Below, piece by piece: positions 1 to 10,092 of a stretch of DNA of 64,000 nt; position 1 is the first letter of the stretch; each line of letters starts with the position of its first letter. Below the pieces are notes generated by a model. The model saw only the letters and a program-made list of their open reading frames with translations, was not told the DNA's origin and searched no databases. This DNA is from Pelagovum pacificum (GTDB lineage: Bacteria; Pseudomonadota; Alphaproteobacteria; Rhodobacterales; Rhodobacteraceae): assembly GCF_016134045.1 (NCBI RefSeq), contig NZ_CP065915.1, forward strand, positions 1,798,001-1,862,000, read 5' to 3'. Position numbers and translations under genes: made by a program.

Positions 1-833
1 TCGTCGCCGCTCAGTTGAGCGGTGTTCTGGACGACCTCGGCCATCTCGCCACCGGCGCTGTCGAACTCGGGCGTGAAACCGCTGTTGAGGTATTCCGCGA
101 TCTGCTGCTCGGTCCAGGACAGGCCGCCGGAGGTGATGTTGGGGATGCTACCCTCGCCCGAGGGGTTGGGTGCCCCGCCGAGCCAAGCCGACCGGTCCAG
201 CGCTCCGAGCGCGTTTCGTTCCGTGTGGCACTCTGCACAATGCGCCAGCGATTCCACGATGTAGCGGCCGCGCTGCACCTCCGGACTGTCGGCCTCGGAG
301 AGCACGTAGCTGTCGTCCATGAACAGGATCTTCCAGGCGCCAAGACCGCGGCGGATGTTGAACGGGAAGCCGACATCGTGCGGCTGGTTCACCGCGTCCG
401 ATGCAGGCAGCGTGCGGATATAGGCGACGATGTCGGCCACGTCCTGCGGGTCCGCCTTGGTGTAGGACGTGTAGGGGAAGGCCGGGTAGAGGTGACCTTC
501 ATCGGGCGAGACGCCGTCGCGGACGGCGTGGATGATCTCGCCGTCCGTCCAGTCCCCGATGCCTTCGGGCGAGGGCGAGATGTTGGGCGCGTAGAAGGTG
601 CCGAAGTCCGATTCAAACGCCTGCCCGCCGGCGAGGAGCGGGGCGTCGCCGCCCTCCGCCTCCGGTGCGGTGTGACAGGACGCGCAACCCGCCGCGGCGA
701 AGGTCACGCGGCCTGCCTCGGCGTCACCGACGAGGGTGTCGTACTCCGCCGGCACGGGCGATGGAGCCGTGATGAACCAGCCCGCGACGACGGCGAGCAC
801 GATCAGGGCGACGAGCCAGCGGAGGACGCGCAT
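1..833 (-). CDS. Diheme c-type cytochrome, 3' end cut by window edge
   Basis: The visible 277 residues begin with an N-terminal hydrophobic segment (about residues 5-21) that is either a signal peptide or a membrane anchor, placing the protein in the periplasm. Two haem-binding CxxCH motifs are present, CASCH at residues 50-54 and CAECH at 199-203, each starting a cytochrome c domain. The spacing and the flanking APNISP and PNITSGG stretches resemble the cytochrome subunits of membrane-bound dehydrogenases. The ATG overlaps the stop of the upstream cytochrome c' gene by one base (TAATG), so the two are translationally coupled. The reading frame runs off base 1, so a third haem domain cannot be excluded. 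The redox partner is not visible. Confidence 0.85.
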   Translation of the reverse strand, partial: MRVLRWLVALIVLAVVAGWFITAPSPVPAEYDTLVGDAEAGRVTFAAAGCASCHTAPEAEGGDAPLLAGGQAFESDFGTFYAPNISPSPEGIGDWTDGEIIHAVRDGVSPDEGHLYPAFPYTSYTKADPQDVADIVAYIRTLPASDAVNQPHDVGFPFNIRRGLGAWKILFMDDSYVLSEADSPEVQRGRYIVESLAHCAECHTERNALGALDRSAWLGGAPNPSGEGSIPNITSGGLSWTEQQIAEYLNSGFTPEFDSAGGEMAEVVQNTAQLSGD

Positions 834-1291
834 TACTGTTGCTGGCGATAGGTCTGGTGGCAGCCGCCGCAGCCCTGGCCAAGGCCGCCCATGGCGCCTT
901 GCAGCGCTTCGAGGCTTTCACCGGCGGCCTCTTCCATGGCGACCGCCGCCTCGACGAGCGCGGCACGGCTGGCGTCGAAGCCTTCCATGTCTTCCCAGAT
1001 CGCGGGGAGCGCACGAGTGCCCTCGATCGACTCGCTGTCGGTGCCCTCGGGCCAGTAGGCCTGCTCGGAAATCTCGGCGAGCATCCGCAGGTCGGTCGCG
1101 GCGGTGGCGGCCATTTCCGCATCGTACTCGGTATTGCCCTGGGCCATGCCGCCGATGATGCCGAGGTTGTGGGCATAGAGCGACATGTGCGACTGGCGCG
1201 CGGCGACGGCCGGGTTCTGGTCCTGCGCGACGGCTGCGGTCGAGCAGAGCGCGGCGGCGATGGAAAGTACGGGAAGAATGCGGGAAGTCAT
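833..1291 (-). CDS. Cytochrome c' (class II cytochrome c)
   Basis: This is a 152-residue protein with a signal peptide ending near AVAQD (residues 20-24). A single haem motif, CGGCH at residues 141-145, lies close to the C-terminus. A helical body followed by a C-terminal haem site is the class II cytochrome c' pattern; such proteins bind NO or shuttle electrons in the periplasm. I chose the ATG at 1291 rather than the in-frame TTG two codons upstream because GAGG lies eight bases before the ATG. It is the first gene of a pair with the diheme cytochrome and is divergent from a LysR gene, which may regulate it. Confidence 0.85.
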   Translation of the reverse strand: MTSRILPVLSIAAALCSTAAVAQDQNPAVAARQSHMSLYAHNLGIIGGMAQGNTEYDAEMAATAATDLRMLAEISEQAYWPEGTDSESIEGTRALPAIWEDMEGFDASRAALVEAAVAMEEAAGESLEALQGAMGGLGQGCGGCHQTYRQQQ

Positions 1292-1390
1292 GGTCAAGTC
1301 CTCGACATCAAGGGCTGCGATTGATGACCGGAGGGTAGCGGCATGCTAGCACCCCACAAGTGTCAATTTCTGCACGAGGGGTCTTGAGGC

Positions 1391-2257
1391 TTGCAGAAGG
1401 AAAGCTGGGACGACCTGCGTTTCGTGCTCGCCGTCGCCGAAACCGGCTCTGTCGCGGGCGCGGCACGGGAGCTCGGAGTCAACCATGCAACGGTCCTGCG
1501 CCGCATCGCGGCGTTCGAGGCGCGCGCCGGTCAGCCGGTCTTCGAGCGGACGCCGCACGGCTACCGTCTGCCACCGGATCAATTCCGCTTGATCGAGGCC
1601 GCGCGTGACGTCGCCGCCGCCGTCGACGGGGTGGAGCGCCTCGTTTCCGGGCGGTCTGGTCAGCGGCAGGCGGTGCGGATCACCTCGACCGATACGCTCT
1701 GCACGATGATCCTGCCGCCGATCGTGGCGGAGCTCGCGCGGGCGGGCACGCAGATCGACCTGCGCTGCTCGAACCGGCACCTCGATCTGTCGCGAATGCA
1801 TGCCGACATCACGGTGCGGCCCGCCAAGGCGCTGCCACCCGACCTGACGGGCGAGATCGCGGGGCATCTCGGGCTCGCAACCTATGCCAGCAGCCCGGAT
1901 GTCTCCGGCTGGCTCACCGCTCAGGGGCCACTTGCGAAATCGGTCGTCGCGGAATGGCAGGCGGATCAGGGCTCGACAGCGGACAGCAGCGGCGGGGCGG
2001 ACAGCTTCCTCGTCTTGCGGGAACTCGCGGCGCAGGGCCTCGGGCGGACCATGTTGCCCTGTTGCGTGGGCGAGGCGGATCCGCGGCTGGTGCGCATCTC
2101 CGATCCCGACCTCGAATTCTCCGTACCGGTCTGGGTGGCCAGCCACGTCGAGCTCGGGGACGTCGCCCGTCTGCGGCAGGTGCGCGAACGGCTGGTCGCC
2201 GCGCTCGGTGCGCAATCGCGGTTGTTGTCGAGCGGGCAGGGCCGCGCGGCAGCCTAG
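1391..2257 (+). CDS. LysR family transcriptional regulator
   Basis: This 288-residue protein has an N-terminal winged helix-turn-helix at about residues 5-60 (VAETGSVAGAARELGVNHATV, then a recognition helix ending RRIAAFE), typical of LysR. A shortened effector-binding domain follows from about residue 90. The start is a TTG preceded by GAGGG at a nine-base spacing; no ATG is available at the right place. It is divergently transcribed from the cytochrome c'/diheme cytochrome pair, with about 100 bases between the start codons, the usual arrangement for a LysR protein and its target. The ligand cannot be read from sequence. Confidence 0.85.
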   Translation: MQKESWDDLRFVLAVAETGSVAGAARELGVNHATVLRRIAAFEARAGQPVFERTPHGYRLPPDQFRLIEAARDVAAAVDGVERLVSGRSGQRQAVRITSTDTLCTMILPPIVAELARAGTQIDLRCSNRHLDLSRMHADITVRPAKALPPDLTGEIAGHLGLATYASSPDVSGWLTAQGPLAKSVVAEWQADQGSTADSSGGADSFLVLRELAAQGLGRTMLPCCVGEADPRLVRISDPDLEFSVPVWVASHVELGDVARLRQVRERLVAALGAQSRLLSSGQGRAAA

Positions 2258-2259
2258 TC

Positions 2260-2451
2260 TCAGTTCTGGATGCGGACCGCGTTGCGTCCGACGCCATCGG
2301 TCTGCGCCCAGTCGGGCCAGCCGACGAAGGTGGCGAAACCGGCAATGGCAAGGGTGATAACGATCGCGCCGATGACGAGCTTCACGCGCGATTCCGACGG
2401 CGGGCGGTTGGCCCACCGTTTTGCCCGCATCAGCCAGCGCAACTCCTGCAT
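2260..2451 (-). CDS. Small single-pass membrane protein
   Basis: The product is 63 residues: a basic N-terminus (about residues 1-23) and one transmembrane helix at about 24-44 (VKLVIGAIVITLAIAGFATF), followed by a short polar tail. GGGAGAG lies just upstream of the ATG, which supports translation. The gene converges with the LysR gene, with two bases between the stop codons. No family is recognised. Small proteins of this kind are common in Rhodobacterales genomes, but I cannot assign a role. Confidence 0.6.
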   Translation of the reverse strand: MQELRWLMRAKRWANRPPSESRVKLVIGAIVITLAIAGFATFVGWPDWAQTDGVGRNAVRIQN

Positions 2452-2561
2452 CTTGCTCTCCCGTCATCGGGCGGTTGACGTCACCCATGCCACACTTGCC
2501 AAGCTGAAAGCCCGCTGGCTAGGCTCAGGGCCATAAATTCTTTGTTCAGACATTTTGGATT

Positions 2562-3626
2562 ATGACCATGACCCGCTTTTCGGCTTCCGTCTTCCTTGTC
2601 CTGTTATCCAGCGCTGCGCCCGCGCAGGACGCGCCCGGCACGCTCCTCTCCGACGGTCAGGTTGAGGATCGGGCCGTCGCCGAAACCCACGATGCACCGA
2701 CCACGGTCGGGATCGACAGCGACAGCCTGCTGCCCTTCGCCGATGCAGAGGGCGAAGCGGCCGAGGGGCGGGCGCTGTTCATCGCGGGCGACCATGCCGC
2801 GGCGCTCACCCTGCTGATGCCTTTGGCGGAGGCCGGCAACCCGGTCGCGCAGAACATCGTCGGCGTCGCCTACACCGAGCCGAGCGGCGACCTCGGCCTC
2901 GATTACGATGCACAGGCGGGGTTCGATCTGCTGCTCGCCTCGGCGGAGCAAGGCTATCCCCGTGCGATGAACAATCTCGCCGTGATGTACGAAGAGGCGC
3001 ACGATGGAATCGGCGCCGACCGGACCGAGCGGTTCGGCTGGTTCCTGAAGGCGGCGGAAGCAGGCTACGAGGACAGTTTCCGAACCGTGGCGGAGGCTTA
3101 CGCCAATGGCGACGGTGTGGCAACGGACGACGACGCGGCGTTCGCGTGGGCGTCTCGCGCATTCGCCGAGGTCGGCGATGCCGATGCGACTTACCTGATG
3201 GGCGACATGCATTATTTCGGCATCGGCACTCCGCCGAACTACGGCAAGGCCTACGGCTATTTCGTCGACGCCGCTGCTGGTGGCCATGTCGAGGCGATTT
3301 ATTCGCTCGGGTACATGACGCTATACGAAGAAGGGGTACCGTCGAACCCGCCGGCGGCGTGGATGATGCTGGAGAGCGCGGCGCAGGACGGCAGCCTCGA
3401 CGCTCTGTCGGAGCTCACGCTCATGGCCGGATCCGGGCGGTGGGCCGGTTATTGGGAAAGCGATGTCGCCGCTCGGGGCTACTGCCTTGCGCTCGACAGC
3501 GCCGACTATCTTGCCGAACTCGGCGCGGACAGCGAGGTCACCCAGTTGTGCGGGGGCCTTGCCGGGACGTTGTCCAGCGCGGATGAAAGCGCAGCGAAGG
3601 CCATCGCGCAGGATTTTGCGGACTAG
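2562..3626 (+). CDS. Secreted Sel1-repeat (tetratricopeptide-like) protein
   Basis: The protein has 354 residues with a signal peptide (cleavage near APAQD, about residues 19-23). A series of Sel1-like repeats follows from about residue 65 to 280, recognisable by A-x-x-G-x-x-x-A patterns such as [28 protein letters not shown] and [13 protein letters not shown]. Sel1 repeats form alpha-helical solenoids for protein-protein contacts, here in the periplasm. ATG codons occur at 2562 and 2568 and either may be used. The stop overlaps that of hpt on the other strand (shared CTAG), so the two genes converge tail to tail. The partner is unknown. Confidence 0.8.
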   Translation: MTMTRFSASVFLVLLSSAAPAQDAPGTLLSDGQVEDRAVAETHDAPTTVGIDSDSLLPFADAEGEAAEGRALFIAGDHAAALTLLMPLAEAGNPVAQNIVGVAYTEPSGDLGLDYDAQAGFDLLLASAEQGYPRAMNNLAVMYEEAHDGIGADRTERFGWFLKAAEAGYEDSFRTVAEAYANGDGVATDDDAAFAWASRAFAEVGDADATYLMGDMHYFGIGTPPNYGKAYGYFVDAAAGGHVEAIYSLGYMTLYEEGVPSNPPAAWMMLESAAQDGSLDALSELTLMAGSGRWAGYWESDVAARGYCLALDSADYLAELGADSEVTQLCGGLAGTLSSADESAAKAIAQDFAD

Positions 3627-4171
3627 GCGTCGTCGCCGGTGAAGCGGACCTTGCCGATGAAGGGCAGGTTGCGATTGCGCTGGGCGTAGTCGATCCCGTA
3701 GCCGACTACGAACTCGTCGGGAATCTCGAAGCCGGTCCAGTCCGCCTTGAAGTCGACTTCCCGCCGTGCGGGCTTGTCGAGCAGCGCGATGGTGCGCAGC
3801 CGGGCCGGGGCGCGGGTGGCGAGGTATTCGGTCACGCGGGCGAGCGTGTGGCCGGTGTCGACGATGTCCTCGACGACGAGAACGTCCCGGCCGCCGATTT
3901 CGCCCCGCAGGTCCTTCAGGATCCGCACTTCGCGCGAGCTTTCCATCGAGTTGCCGTAGGACGACGCCTCGAGGAAGTCGACTTCGACCGGCAGGTCCAG
4001 TTCGCGGACGAGGTCGGCGATGAAGACGAAGGAGCCGCGCAGCAGTCCGACAACGATCAGCTGTCCGGTATCGCGGAATTCGCCCCTGATCTCGCGGGCG
4101 AGCGCCTCGATCCGGGCGGCGATGGCCTTGGCCGAGATCATTTCATCGATAGCGTAGTCTGGCTTCGGCAT
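3623..4171 (-). CDS. hpt: Hypoxanthine phosphoribosyltransferase
   Basis: This 182-residue purine-salvage enzyme converts hypoxanthine (and guanine in some relatives) plus PRPP to IMP or GMP. The PRPP-binding loop is clear as [14 protein letters not shown] at about residues 100-113. The [16 protein letters not shown] segment and the C-terminal [11 protein letters not shown] motif are characteristic of Hpt. The frame is open far upstream, but [11 protein letters not shown] at 4171 is chosen because GGGAGGG precedes that ATG at a normal distance; the upstream part is antisense to the COQ10 gene. It diverges from the COQ10-like gene. Confidence 0.93.
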   Translation of the reverse strand: MPKPDYAIDEMISAKAIAARIEALAREIRGEFRDTGQLIVVGLLRGSFVFIADLVRELDLPVEVDFLEASSYGNSMESSREVRILKDLRGEIGGRDVLVVEDIVDTGHTLARVTEYLATRAPARLRTIALLDKPARREVDFKADWTGFEIPDEFVVGYGIDYAQRNRNLPFIGKVRFTGDDA

Positions 4172-4441
4172 GACGCCCTCCCTTGTCGCGCCGCAACATA
4201 AGCGTCGCGAGGCGCTTGTCACGGGGCCGTGTGCGGCTTCGCTCATGGCAGCGCGACGATCCAGCTTTCCGTTAGGGCATGGGGCAGCGGGCTGCGGGAG
4301 GCTGTTGCAGGTGGATTTCGCAGGCGGCCTGCGGATCGCAAGAGCCGGAATCGGGCGGATCTGGCGCTGACCCCTTGTCTCCGCCTCGCGTTGCACGACA
4401 TGAAAAGCACCATCGTCCCCGAGGAGCCGCCGACCAGTCCC

Positions 4442-4885
4442 ATGCCGAAGCACCACGAAACACGCGTTCTGCCCTACACGCCGGAACAGATGTACAACCT
4501 CGTCGCCGACGTCGAATCCTACCCGGAGTTCCTGCCCTGGACCGCCGCCGCGCGCGTCCGAAGCAAGGAAGAGAAGGACGGCGCGGAGGTGATGCTCGCG
4601 GACCTCGTGATCTCGTTCAAGGTGTTCCGGGAGCGGTTCGGCTCCAAGGTCACGCTGCACCCCGCCGATTACGTGATCGACACGGAATATATCGACGGCC
4701 CCTTCCGCTACATGGAGAGCCGCTGGCGGTTCGAGGATGATCCGGGCGGCTGCAAGGTCAGCTTCGACGTGGATTTCGAGTTCAAGAACAGGTTGCTGCA
4801 GGGTGCGGCTGGCATGTTCTTCAATGAGGCGATGCAGCGCATCGTCCGCGCCTTCGAACGTCGGGCGGGGCAGCTCTACGGGTAA
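4442..4885 (+). CDS. COQ10/RatA-like START-domain protein (ubiquinone-binding)
   Basis: The 147-residue protein is a single START/polyketide-cyclase fold, starting [20 protein letters not shown] with [13 protein letters not shown] directly after. This is the signature of the COQ10/RatA group. Alphaproteobacterial members are thought to act as a ubiquinone chaperone needed for efficient respiration; the RatA toxin label used in E. coli is a homologue name only. An in-frame ATG at 4401 would add 14 residues, but the family start matches 4442. It diverges from hpt. Confidence 0.88.
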   Translation: MPKHHETRVLPYTPEQMYNLVADVESYPEFLPWTAAARVRSKEEKDGAEVMLADLVISFKVFRERFGSKVTLHPADYVIDTEYIDGPFRYMESRWRFEDDPGGCKVSFDVDFEFKNRLLQGAAGMFFNEAMQRIVRAFERRAGQLYG

Positions 4886-5097
4886 GGGCTGCGGGATCAA
4901 GGATCGGCCGGGCCCGTTCTGAAACGCAGGACCTGCGGAACGCAAAGTGGGCCTTGGCCTCTCTACCGGGCAGATCCCTCTGGCAGGGCTTTCACACGGA
5001 TCGCGTCAGGCGTAGATTGTGCCGCGCGGACAGGCGATTGACCGGGGCGACCGGCCCTGTCACATGTCGGTGCCGTGGACCCTGAGAGAGGAATTCC

Positions 5098-6474
5098 ATG
5101 AAGGTCATCATCTGCGGGGCGGGTCAGGTCGGCTGGCAGATCGCCCGGCATCTCTCGGGAGAGCGCAACGACGTCACGGTCGTGGACAACAATCCCGACC
5201 TCGTGCGCCGCGCGACCGATACCCTCGACGTGCAGGGCATCGCCGGCTTCGCCTCCTACCCGGACGTGCTCGACGCCGCGGGCGCTCGAGACGCCGACAT
5301 GATCATCGCCGCGACCCATTCGGACGAGGTGAACATGGTCACCTGTCAGGTCGCGCACTCCGTTTTCGCCATCCAGCGCAAGATCGCGCGTCTGAGGGCG
5401 CAGAGCTACCTCGACGCGATCTACTCCGATCTCTACCGCCGCGATCACATGCCGATCGACGTGGTGATCTCGCCCGAACGCGAAGTGGCCGAGGCTGCGT
5501 TGCAGCGCCTCGCCGCGCCGGCGGCGTTCGATACCGAGCAGTTCCTCGACGGGTCGGGCACGCTGCTCGGCATCCAGATCGACGAGGATTGCCCGGTGGT
5601 GAACACGCCGCTGAGGCAGTTGACCGACCTGTTCTCGACCCTGCGTGCGATCGTCGTCGGGCTGCGCCGTGACGGGCAGCTCTTCGCGCCCGCGCCGGGA
5701 GACCAGATCTTCCCCGGCGACAGCGCCTATGTCTTCGCCGCGACCGAAGACGTGAACCGGACGCTCGATATCTTCGGCAAGGAACAGCGCAAACAGGAGC
5801 GGATCGTCGTCATCGGCGGCGGCAACGTCGGGCTTGCCGTGGCCAAGGCGCTCGAGGCGCGGACGGACCGCGTGCGGGTCAAGGTGATCGAGCGCGACCG
5901 CAAGATCGCCGAACGCGCCGCGGACGAGCTGGAACGCACCATTGTTCTGAACGGCGACGGGCTCGACGCATCGCTGCTGGAAGAGGCCAACATTTCGCGC
6001 GCGGACGCCGTGCTGGTCGTCACCGATGACGACAAGACGAACCTGCTGGCGGCCGTGCGGGCCAAGGGGCTCGGCTGTCCGATGGCGATCTGTCTGACCA
6101 ACGACCCGAGCCTTGTGCCGCTGATGGGGCCGCTGAACATCGACGCCTACATCAACCCGCGCGCCACGACCGTCAGCTCGATCCTGCGCCACGTCCGTCA
6201 TGGACGGGTGCGTGGCGTCTACTCGATCGGCGACGCCGAGGCCGAGGTGATCGAGGCGCAGGTCCTGTCGACCTCGCCGATCTCTGGCCAGCGGATCCGG
6301 GACATCGAGATGCCGGAGGGCGTATTGGTGGGCGGGATCATCAAGAACGGCAAGTACGTCAAGCCGACCGGTGACACCCGGATCGAGGAAGGCGACCTCG
6401 TCGCGCTGTTCGCGATGTCGCCGGATGTGCCGGAAGTCGAGCGTCTGCTCCAGGTCTCGATCGACTTCTTCTGA
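5098..6474 (+). CDS. trkA: Trk system potassium uptake protein TrkA
   Basis: This 458-residue cytoplasmic regulatory subunit of the Trk K+ channel has two RCK modules in tandem. Each begins with a Rossmann nucleotide-binding segment: IICGAGQVGWQIARHL at residues 3-18 and IVVIGGGNVGLAVAKAL at about 236-252. Each ends in a TrkA-C domain. AGAGG precedes the ATG by five bases (GAGAGGAATTCC). The stop overlaps the trkH start by one base (TGATG), so channel and gate are coupled in translation. NAD(H) or ATP binding gates TrkH. Confidence 0.95.
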   Translation: MKVIICGAGQVGWQIARHLSGERNDVTVVDNNPDLVRRATDTLDVQGIAGFASYPDVLDAAGARDADMIIAATHSDEVNMVTCQVAHSVFAIQRKIARLRAQSYLDAIYSDLYRRDHMPIDVVISPEREVAEAALQRLAAPAAFDTEQFLDGSGTLLGIQIDEDCPVVNTPLRQLTDLFSTLRAIVVGLRRDGQLFAPAPGDQIFPGDSAYVFAATEDVNRTLDIFGKEQRKQERIVVIGGGNVGLAVAKALEARTDRVRVKVIERDRKIAERAADELERTIVLNGDGLDASLLEEANISRADAVLVVTDDDKTNLLAAVRAKGLGCPMAICLTNDPSLVPLMGPLNIDAYINPRATTVSSILRHVRHGRVRGVYSIGDAEAEVIEAQVLSTSPISGQRIRDIEMPEGVLVGGIIKNGKYVKPTGDTRIEEGDLVALFAMSPDVPEVERLLQVSIDFF

Positions 6475-7991
6475 TGCCCGAGGCGCGTCTCTCCCGGCAG
6501 CCGCTGTTCGTCGTACTGATGTGGTTCGCCGCCGGTGCCATGCTGGTGCCGGCCGCGCATGCGCTCGCCGCCGAAAGCTACGTGGAGCTGCGCGCCTTCC
6601 TGTTCGGCAGTTTCCTTGTCTTCATCGGGTCGGGCATCGTCGCGCTGACCCTGCGAGGACGTCACCCGGACGAAAGCGCCTTCGTCCAGCTTGCCACCTT
6701 GCTGGCGGCGATGGTGGTGCTTCCGGCCGTCTTCGCGGTGCCGTTCCTGATGGCACGGCCGGTCGAAACGACCGTCTTCGACGGCTGGTTCGAGATGCTG
6801 TCGTCCTTCACGACGACCGGTGCGACGCTCTGGCCGGATCCGCAGGACCTGTCGGAGACGCTGCACCTCTGGCGCGGCGTGGTCGGCTGGCTCGGCGGCC
6901 TGCTGATGTGGGTCGCGGCGATGGCGATCTTCGCGCCGCTGAACCTCGGCGGGTTCGAGGTGCGGGCGAGCTACGGCACATCTGCCAACGTCAGCAGCTT
7001 CTCGCAGCTCGACCGGCAGGCGGGGCCCTACGAGAGGCTCGACCGTTACTTCTCGCAGCTCGCGCCGATCTACGTGGCGATGACGTTCGTGCTGACCTTC
7101 GGGATGATCCTGTCGGGCCAGTCGTCCTACCACGCGTTCTGTCACGCGCTCGCCGTCATGTCGACGTCGGGCATTTCGCCTGTCGGCGGTCTGTCCTACG
7201 CGGGTGGCGGGGTGATCGCCGAAGTGCTGGTGTTCCTTTTCCTCGGCCTTGCCCTGTCGCGGCGCACCTACGGCAAGGTCCTGCCGGGCGAGATCACTTC
7301 GTCAGTGCGGAACGACCACGAGTTCCGGCTTGGGCTTCTCATCATCGCGGTGAGCTCGGCCACGCTTTTCGTGCGCCACTGGATCGGCAGCGTCGACGGC
7401 ACGACCCCGGGCAATGCGCTCGCCGCTGCCTGGGGCGCGATATTCACCGTCACCTCGTTCCTGACGACGCTCGGTTTCGCCTCGCAGCACTGGACCAGCG
7501 CGACGCTCTGGTCGGGGCTCGAGACACCCGGCCTCGTCCTGATCGGACTCGCCATCTTCGGCGGGGGTATCGGCACGACTGCGGGCGGGGTGAAGCTGTT
7601 GCGGGTCCATGCGCTCTACCAGCATGGGAAGCGCGAGATCGAGCGGCTGGTGCATCCGTCCTCGGTCGGCGGCGCGGGGTCCGACGCGCGCCGGATCCGA
7701 CGCGAGGGCGCCATGATCGCCTGGGTCTTCTTCATGCTGTTCGCGATGTCGCTGGCGCTGCTGATGCTGTGCCTGTCGGCCACCGGCGTCAGCTTCGAGG
7801 ATTCGATGGTGCTCGCCGTCGCCTCGCTCACCAACTGCGGCCCGCTGGTGCGGATCGGTGCGGAGACGCCGATCGCCTATGCCCAGCTGTCCGAGCTGGC
7901 GCAGGGCATCCTCGCTGCGGGCATGGTGATGGGACGGCTGGAGCTGCTCGCGATCATCGCGCTGCTCAACCCCGATTTCTGGCGCGGGTAG
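6474..7991 (+). CDS. trkH: Trk system potassium transporter TrkH
   Basis: The protein is a 505-residue inner-membrane K+ translocating subunit with about ten hydrophobic helices. Four pore-loop selectivity segments are visible: SFTTTGATLW (about residue 110), STSGISPVGG (about 232), TSFLTTLGFAS (about 328) and SLTNCGPLV (about 447). Each carries the conserved filter glycine in its T-x-x-G-like core. The ATG overlaps the trkA stop. The order trkA-trkH-hfq-hflX is common in Rhodobacterales. Confidence 0.95.
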   Translation: MPEARLSRQPLFVVLMWFAAGAMLVPAAHALAAESYVELRAFLFGSFLVFIGSGIVALTLRGRHPDESAFVQLATLLAAMVVLPAVFAVPFLMARPVETTVFDGWFEMLSSFTTTGATLWPDPQDLSETLHLWRGVVGWLGGLLMWVAAMAIFAPLNLGGFEVRASYGTSANVSSFSQLDRQAGPYERLDRYFSQLAPIYVAMTFVLTFGMILSGQSSYHAFCHALAVMSTSGISPVGGLSYAGGGVIAEVLVFLFLGLALSRRTYGKVLPGEITSSVRNDHEFRLGLLIIAVSSATLFVRHWIGSVDGTTPGNALAAAWGAIFTVTSFLTTLGFASQHWTSATLWSGLETPGLVLIGLAIFGGGIGTTAGGVKLLRVHALYQHGKREIERLVHPSSVGGAGSDARRIRREGAMIAWVFFMLFAMSLALLMLCLSATGVSFEDSMVLAVASLTNCGPLVRIGAETPIAYAQLSELAQGILAAGMVMGRLELLAIIALLNPDFWRG

Positions 7992-8016
7992 AACATAACA
8001 GGAAAAGGGCTGGAAA

Positions 8017-8034
8017 GTCTTGATTGCGCAAGAC
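8017..8034. promoter_or_regulatory. Inverted repeat upstream of hfq
   Basis: GTCTTG-ATTGCG-CAAGAC is a perfect 6-bp inverted repeat with a 6-base centre in the 128-base gap between trkH and hfq, about 85 bases before the hfq ATG. It could be an operator or a small hairpin in the hfq leader. Nothing follows that resembles a terminator T-run. Confidence 0.3.
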
Positions 8035-8119
8035 ATACTCCCTGCGCGAGGGACGGGAGCCAGACGGGTTGCCGGCAACAACACATAAATAAGACGACGT
8101 AAGAACAAAGGGTTGAGCG

Positions 8120-8353
8120 ATGGCTGCCGACAAGCAGAACCTTCAGGACGCGTTCTTGAACCATGTCCGGAAGACGAAGGTTCCGGTTACGATTTTCCTG
8201 ATCAACGGTGTGAAGCTTCAGGGTGTCATCACCTGGTTCGACAGCTTTTGCGTGCTTCTGCGCCGGGACGGTCAGTCGCAGCTTGTCTACAAGAGCGCGA
8301 TATCGACGATAATGCCGTCGCAGCCGATCAGCCTGTATGAAGGCGAAGATTGA
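8120..8353 (+). CDS. hfq: RNA chaperone Hfq
   Basis: This 77-residue Sm-like protein forms the hexamer that pairs small RNAs with mRNAs. The Sm1 segment ([19 protein letters not shown], about residues 22-40) and the Sm2 motif ([10 protein letters not shown], about 57-66, in place of the enterobacterial YKHAIST) are intact. The N-terminal QNLQDAFLN proximal-face sequence is also present. It is short, without the long C-terminal tail seen in gammaproteobacteria, as usual in alphaproteobacteria. Its stop overlaps the hflX TTG start by four bases. Confidence 0.97.
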   Translation: MAADKQNLQDAFLNHVRKTKVPVTIFLINGVKLQGVITWFDSFCVLLRRDGQSQLVYKSAISTIMPSQPISLYEGED

Positions 8354-9639
8354 CGACCGAAGAGACTGAGGACCTTAAGGCGGGACCGACCCGCGCTTTC
8401 GTCCTGCATCCAGACATACGCACGCGTGAGCGCCGTCGTGATGCGACGTCAGCGCTGGAGGAAGCCGTGGCGCTTGCCGTCGCGCTCCCCGACCTGGAAG
8501 TCGTGGGAGCCGAGGTCGTGCGTCTGCGCGAGGTCCACGCCGGCAAACTGTTCGGCACCGGCAAGATCGAGGAGCTGAAGCAGCGCATCAAGGCCGAGGA
8601 GGTCGAGCTGGTGCTGGTCGACGGCCCCGTGAGCCCGGTGCAGCAGCGCAACCTCGAAAAAGCGTGGGACGTGAAGCTGCTCGACCGCACCGGGCTGATC
8701 CTCGAGATCTTCTCGGACCGTGCGGCCACTCGCGAAGGCGTTCTGCAGGTCGAGATGGCCGCGCTGACCTATCAGCGGACGCGGCTCGTGCGGGCCTGGA
8801 CCCACCTCGAACGGCAGCGCGGCGGACTCGGCTTCGTCGGCGGTCCCGGCGAGACGCAGATTGAAGCGGACCGTCGCGCCATCGACGAACAGCTCACAAG
8901 GCTTCGCAAGCAGCTGGAGAAAGTGGCCAAGACCCGGACGCTGCACCGCGCCTCGCGGGCGAAGGTGCCGTTCCCGATCGTCGCGCTCGTCGGCTACACG
9001 AACGCCGGCAAGTCGACGCTGTTCAACCGCCTCACCGGGGCCGACGTCATGGCGAAGGACATGCTTTTCGCCACGCTCGACCCGACGATGCGGAAGGTCG
9101 AGCTGCCGTCCGGCCTCGAGGTCATCATGTCCGACACGGTGGGCTTCATCTCGGACCTGCCGACCGAACTGGTCGCCGCGTTCCGCGCCACGCTGGAAGA
9201 GGTGCTGGACGCGGACCTGATCCTGCATGTGCGCGACATCTCCCACGAGGAGACGGAAGAGCAGGCCGAAGACGTGGTCGGCATTCTCTCCGGTCTCGGC
9301 GTCGCGCAGGAAACGCCGGTGATCGAGGTCTGGAACAAGATCGACGTGCTCGGCCCCGACGCCCGCGAGGCTCTTGAGACGCTGGCGAGCCGCCGTCCGG
9401 ACGTCCACGCGGTCAGTGCACTGACGGGCGAGGGGCTCGAGCCGCTTCTGACCCACGTGTCCTCGCTGGTGAGCGAGCCGCGGACGCAGGAAGTCGTCAC
9501 GCTCGACCATGCCGACGGCCGCAGGCGGGCCTGGCTGTTCGAGCAGGGCGTCGTCACGCAGGAGCGGCGTGGCGAGACCGGGAGCGAGCTTGCCGTGGAC
9601 TGGACGGCCCGGCAGAAGGCGCGGTTCGAAAGGTTGTGA
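8350..9639 (+). CDS. hflX: Ribosome-associated GTPase HflX
   Basis: The 429-residue GTPase dissociates or rescues ribosomes under stress. An N-terminal HflX domain (about residues 20-190, including the [13 protein letters not shown] linker) is followed by the G domain with G1 GYTNAGKST (about 215), G3 DTVGF (about 261) and G4 NKID (about 331). The start is a TTG inside the hfq stop region (4-base overlap), and no suitable ATG lies nearby. The overlap implies translation coupled to hfq, as in many proteobacteria. Confidence 0.95.
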   Translation: MTTEETEDLKAGPTRAFVLHPDIRTRERRRDATSALEEAVALAVALPDLEVVGAEVVRLREVHAGKLFGTGKIEELKQRIKAEEVELVLVDGPVSPVQQRNLEKAWDVKLLDRTGLILEIFSDRAATREGVLQVEMAALTYQRTRLVRAWTHLERQRGGLGFVGGPGETQIEADRRAIDEQLTRLRKQLEKVAKTRTLHRASRAKVPFPIVALVGYTNAGKSTLFNRLTGADVMAKDMLFATLDPTMRKVELPSGLEVIMSDTVGFISDLPTELVAAFRATLEEVLDADLILHVRDISHEETEEQAEDVVGILSGLGVAQETPVIEVWNKIDVLGPDAREALETLASRRPDVHAVSALTGEGLEPLLTHVSSLVSEPRTQEVVTLDHADGRRRAWLFEQGVVTQERRGETGSELAVDWTARQKARFERL

Positions 9640-9686
9640 TCCATCCCCGGTGCCGGGGCGTATCGCTGGGGTAAGGAGAACCCCAC

Positions 9687-10088
9687 ATGAGCCTCGCCCT
9701 GTTATACGTCGCCACCGCCCTGATCTTCCTCATAGCCGATGGCGCCATGCTTTCGGGAGTGATGCGCCCCCTGTTCGAGCAGCATCTCGGGAGTGAACTG
9801 CGGGAGAATATCCGCATGGCACCCGCAATCATCTTTTACATGGCCTACGTCGGCATCCTGATCTGGTTTGTGTCGTGGCCGGCACTTCAGAACAACACGT
9901 CGCTCGTCACCGTAGCCTTCAACGCGGCGCTGCTCGGCTTCTTCGCCTACGGCACCTATGAATTCACGAGCTTCGCCGTGATGAGCCGCTGGCACTGGAC
10001 CATGGTCGCGACCGACCTTGCGTGGGGCACGGTGCTGACCGCCGGGTCCGCCGTTCTCGGCGTGACGACCACCCGCGCGCTCACCTGA
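9687..10088 (+). CDS. DUF2177 family membrane protein
   Basis: This 133-residue integral membrane protein has four predicted helices (about residues 5-23, 45-66, 75-95 and 105-126). The pattern LIADGAMLSGVMRPLF near the start and YGTYEFTSFAVMSRWHW in the third-to-fourth helix region match what I know of the DUF2177 family. A GGAG (AAGGAGAACCCCAC) precedes the ATG. Its molecular function is not established. It converges with the penicillin-acylase gene, with four bases between the stops. Confidence 0.75.
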   Translation: MSLALLYVATALIFLIADGAMLSGVMRPLFEQHLGSELRENIRMAPAIIFYMAYVGILIWFVSWPALQNNTSLVTVAFNAALLGFFAYGTYEFTSFAVMSRWHWTMVATDLAWGTVLTAGSAVLGVTTTRALT

Positions 10089-10092
10089 CGGC

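Noticed and set aside
4172..4945. Long N-terminal extension of the hpt reading frame
   Set aside because: The extension is antisense to the COQ10-like gene; hpt has a good ribosome-binding site and family-typical start at 4171.
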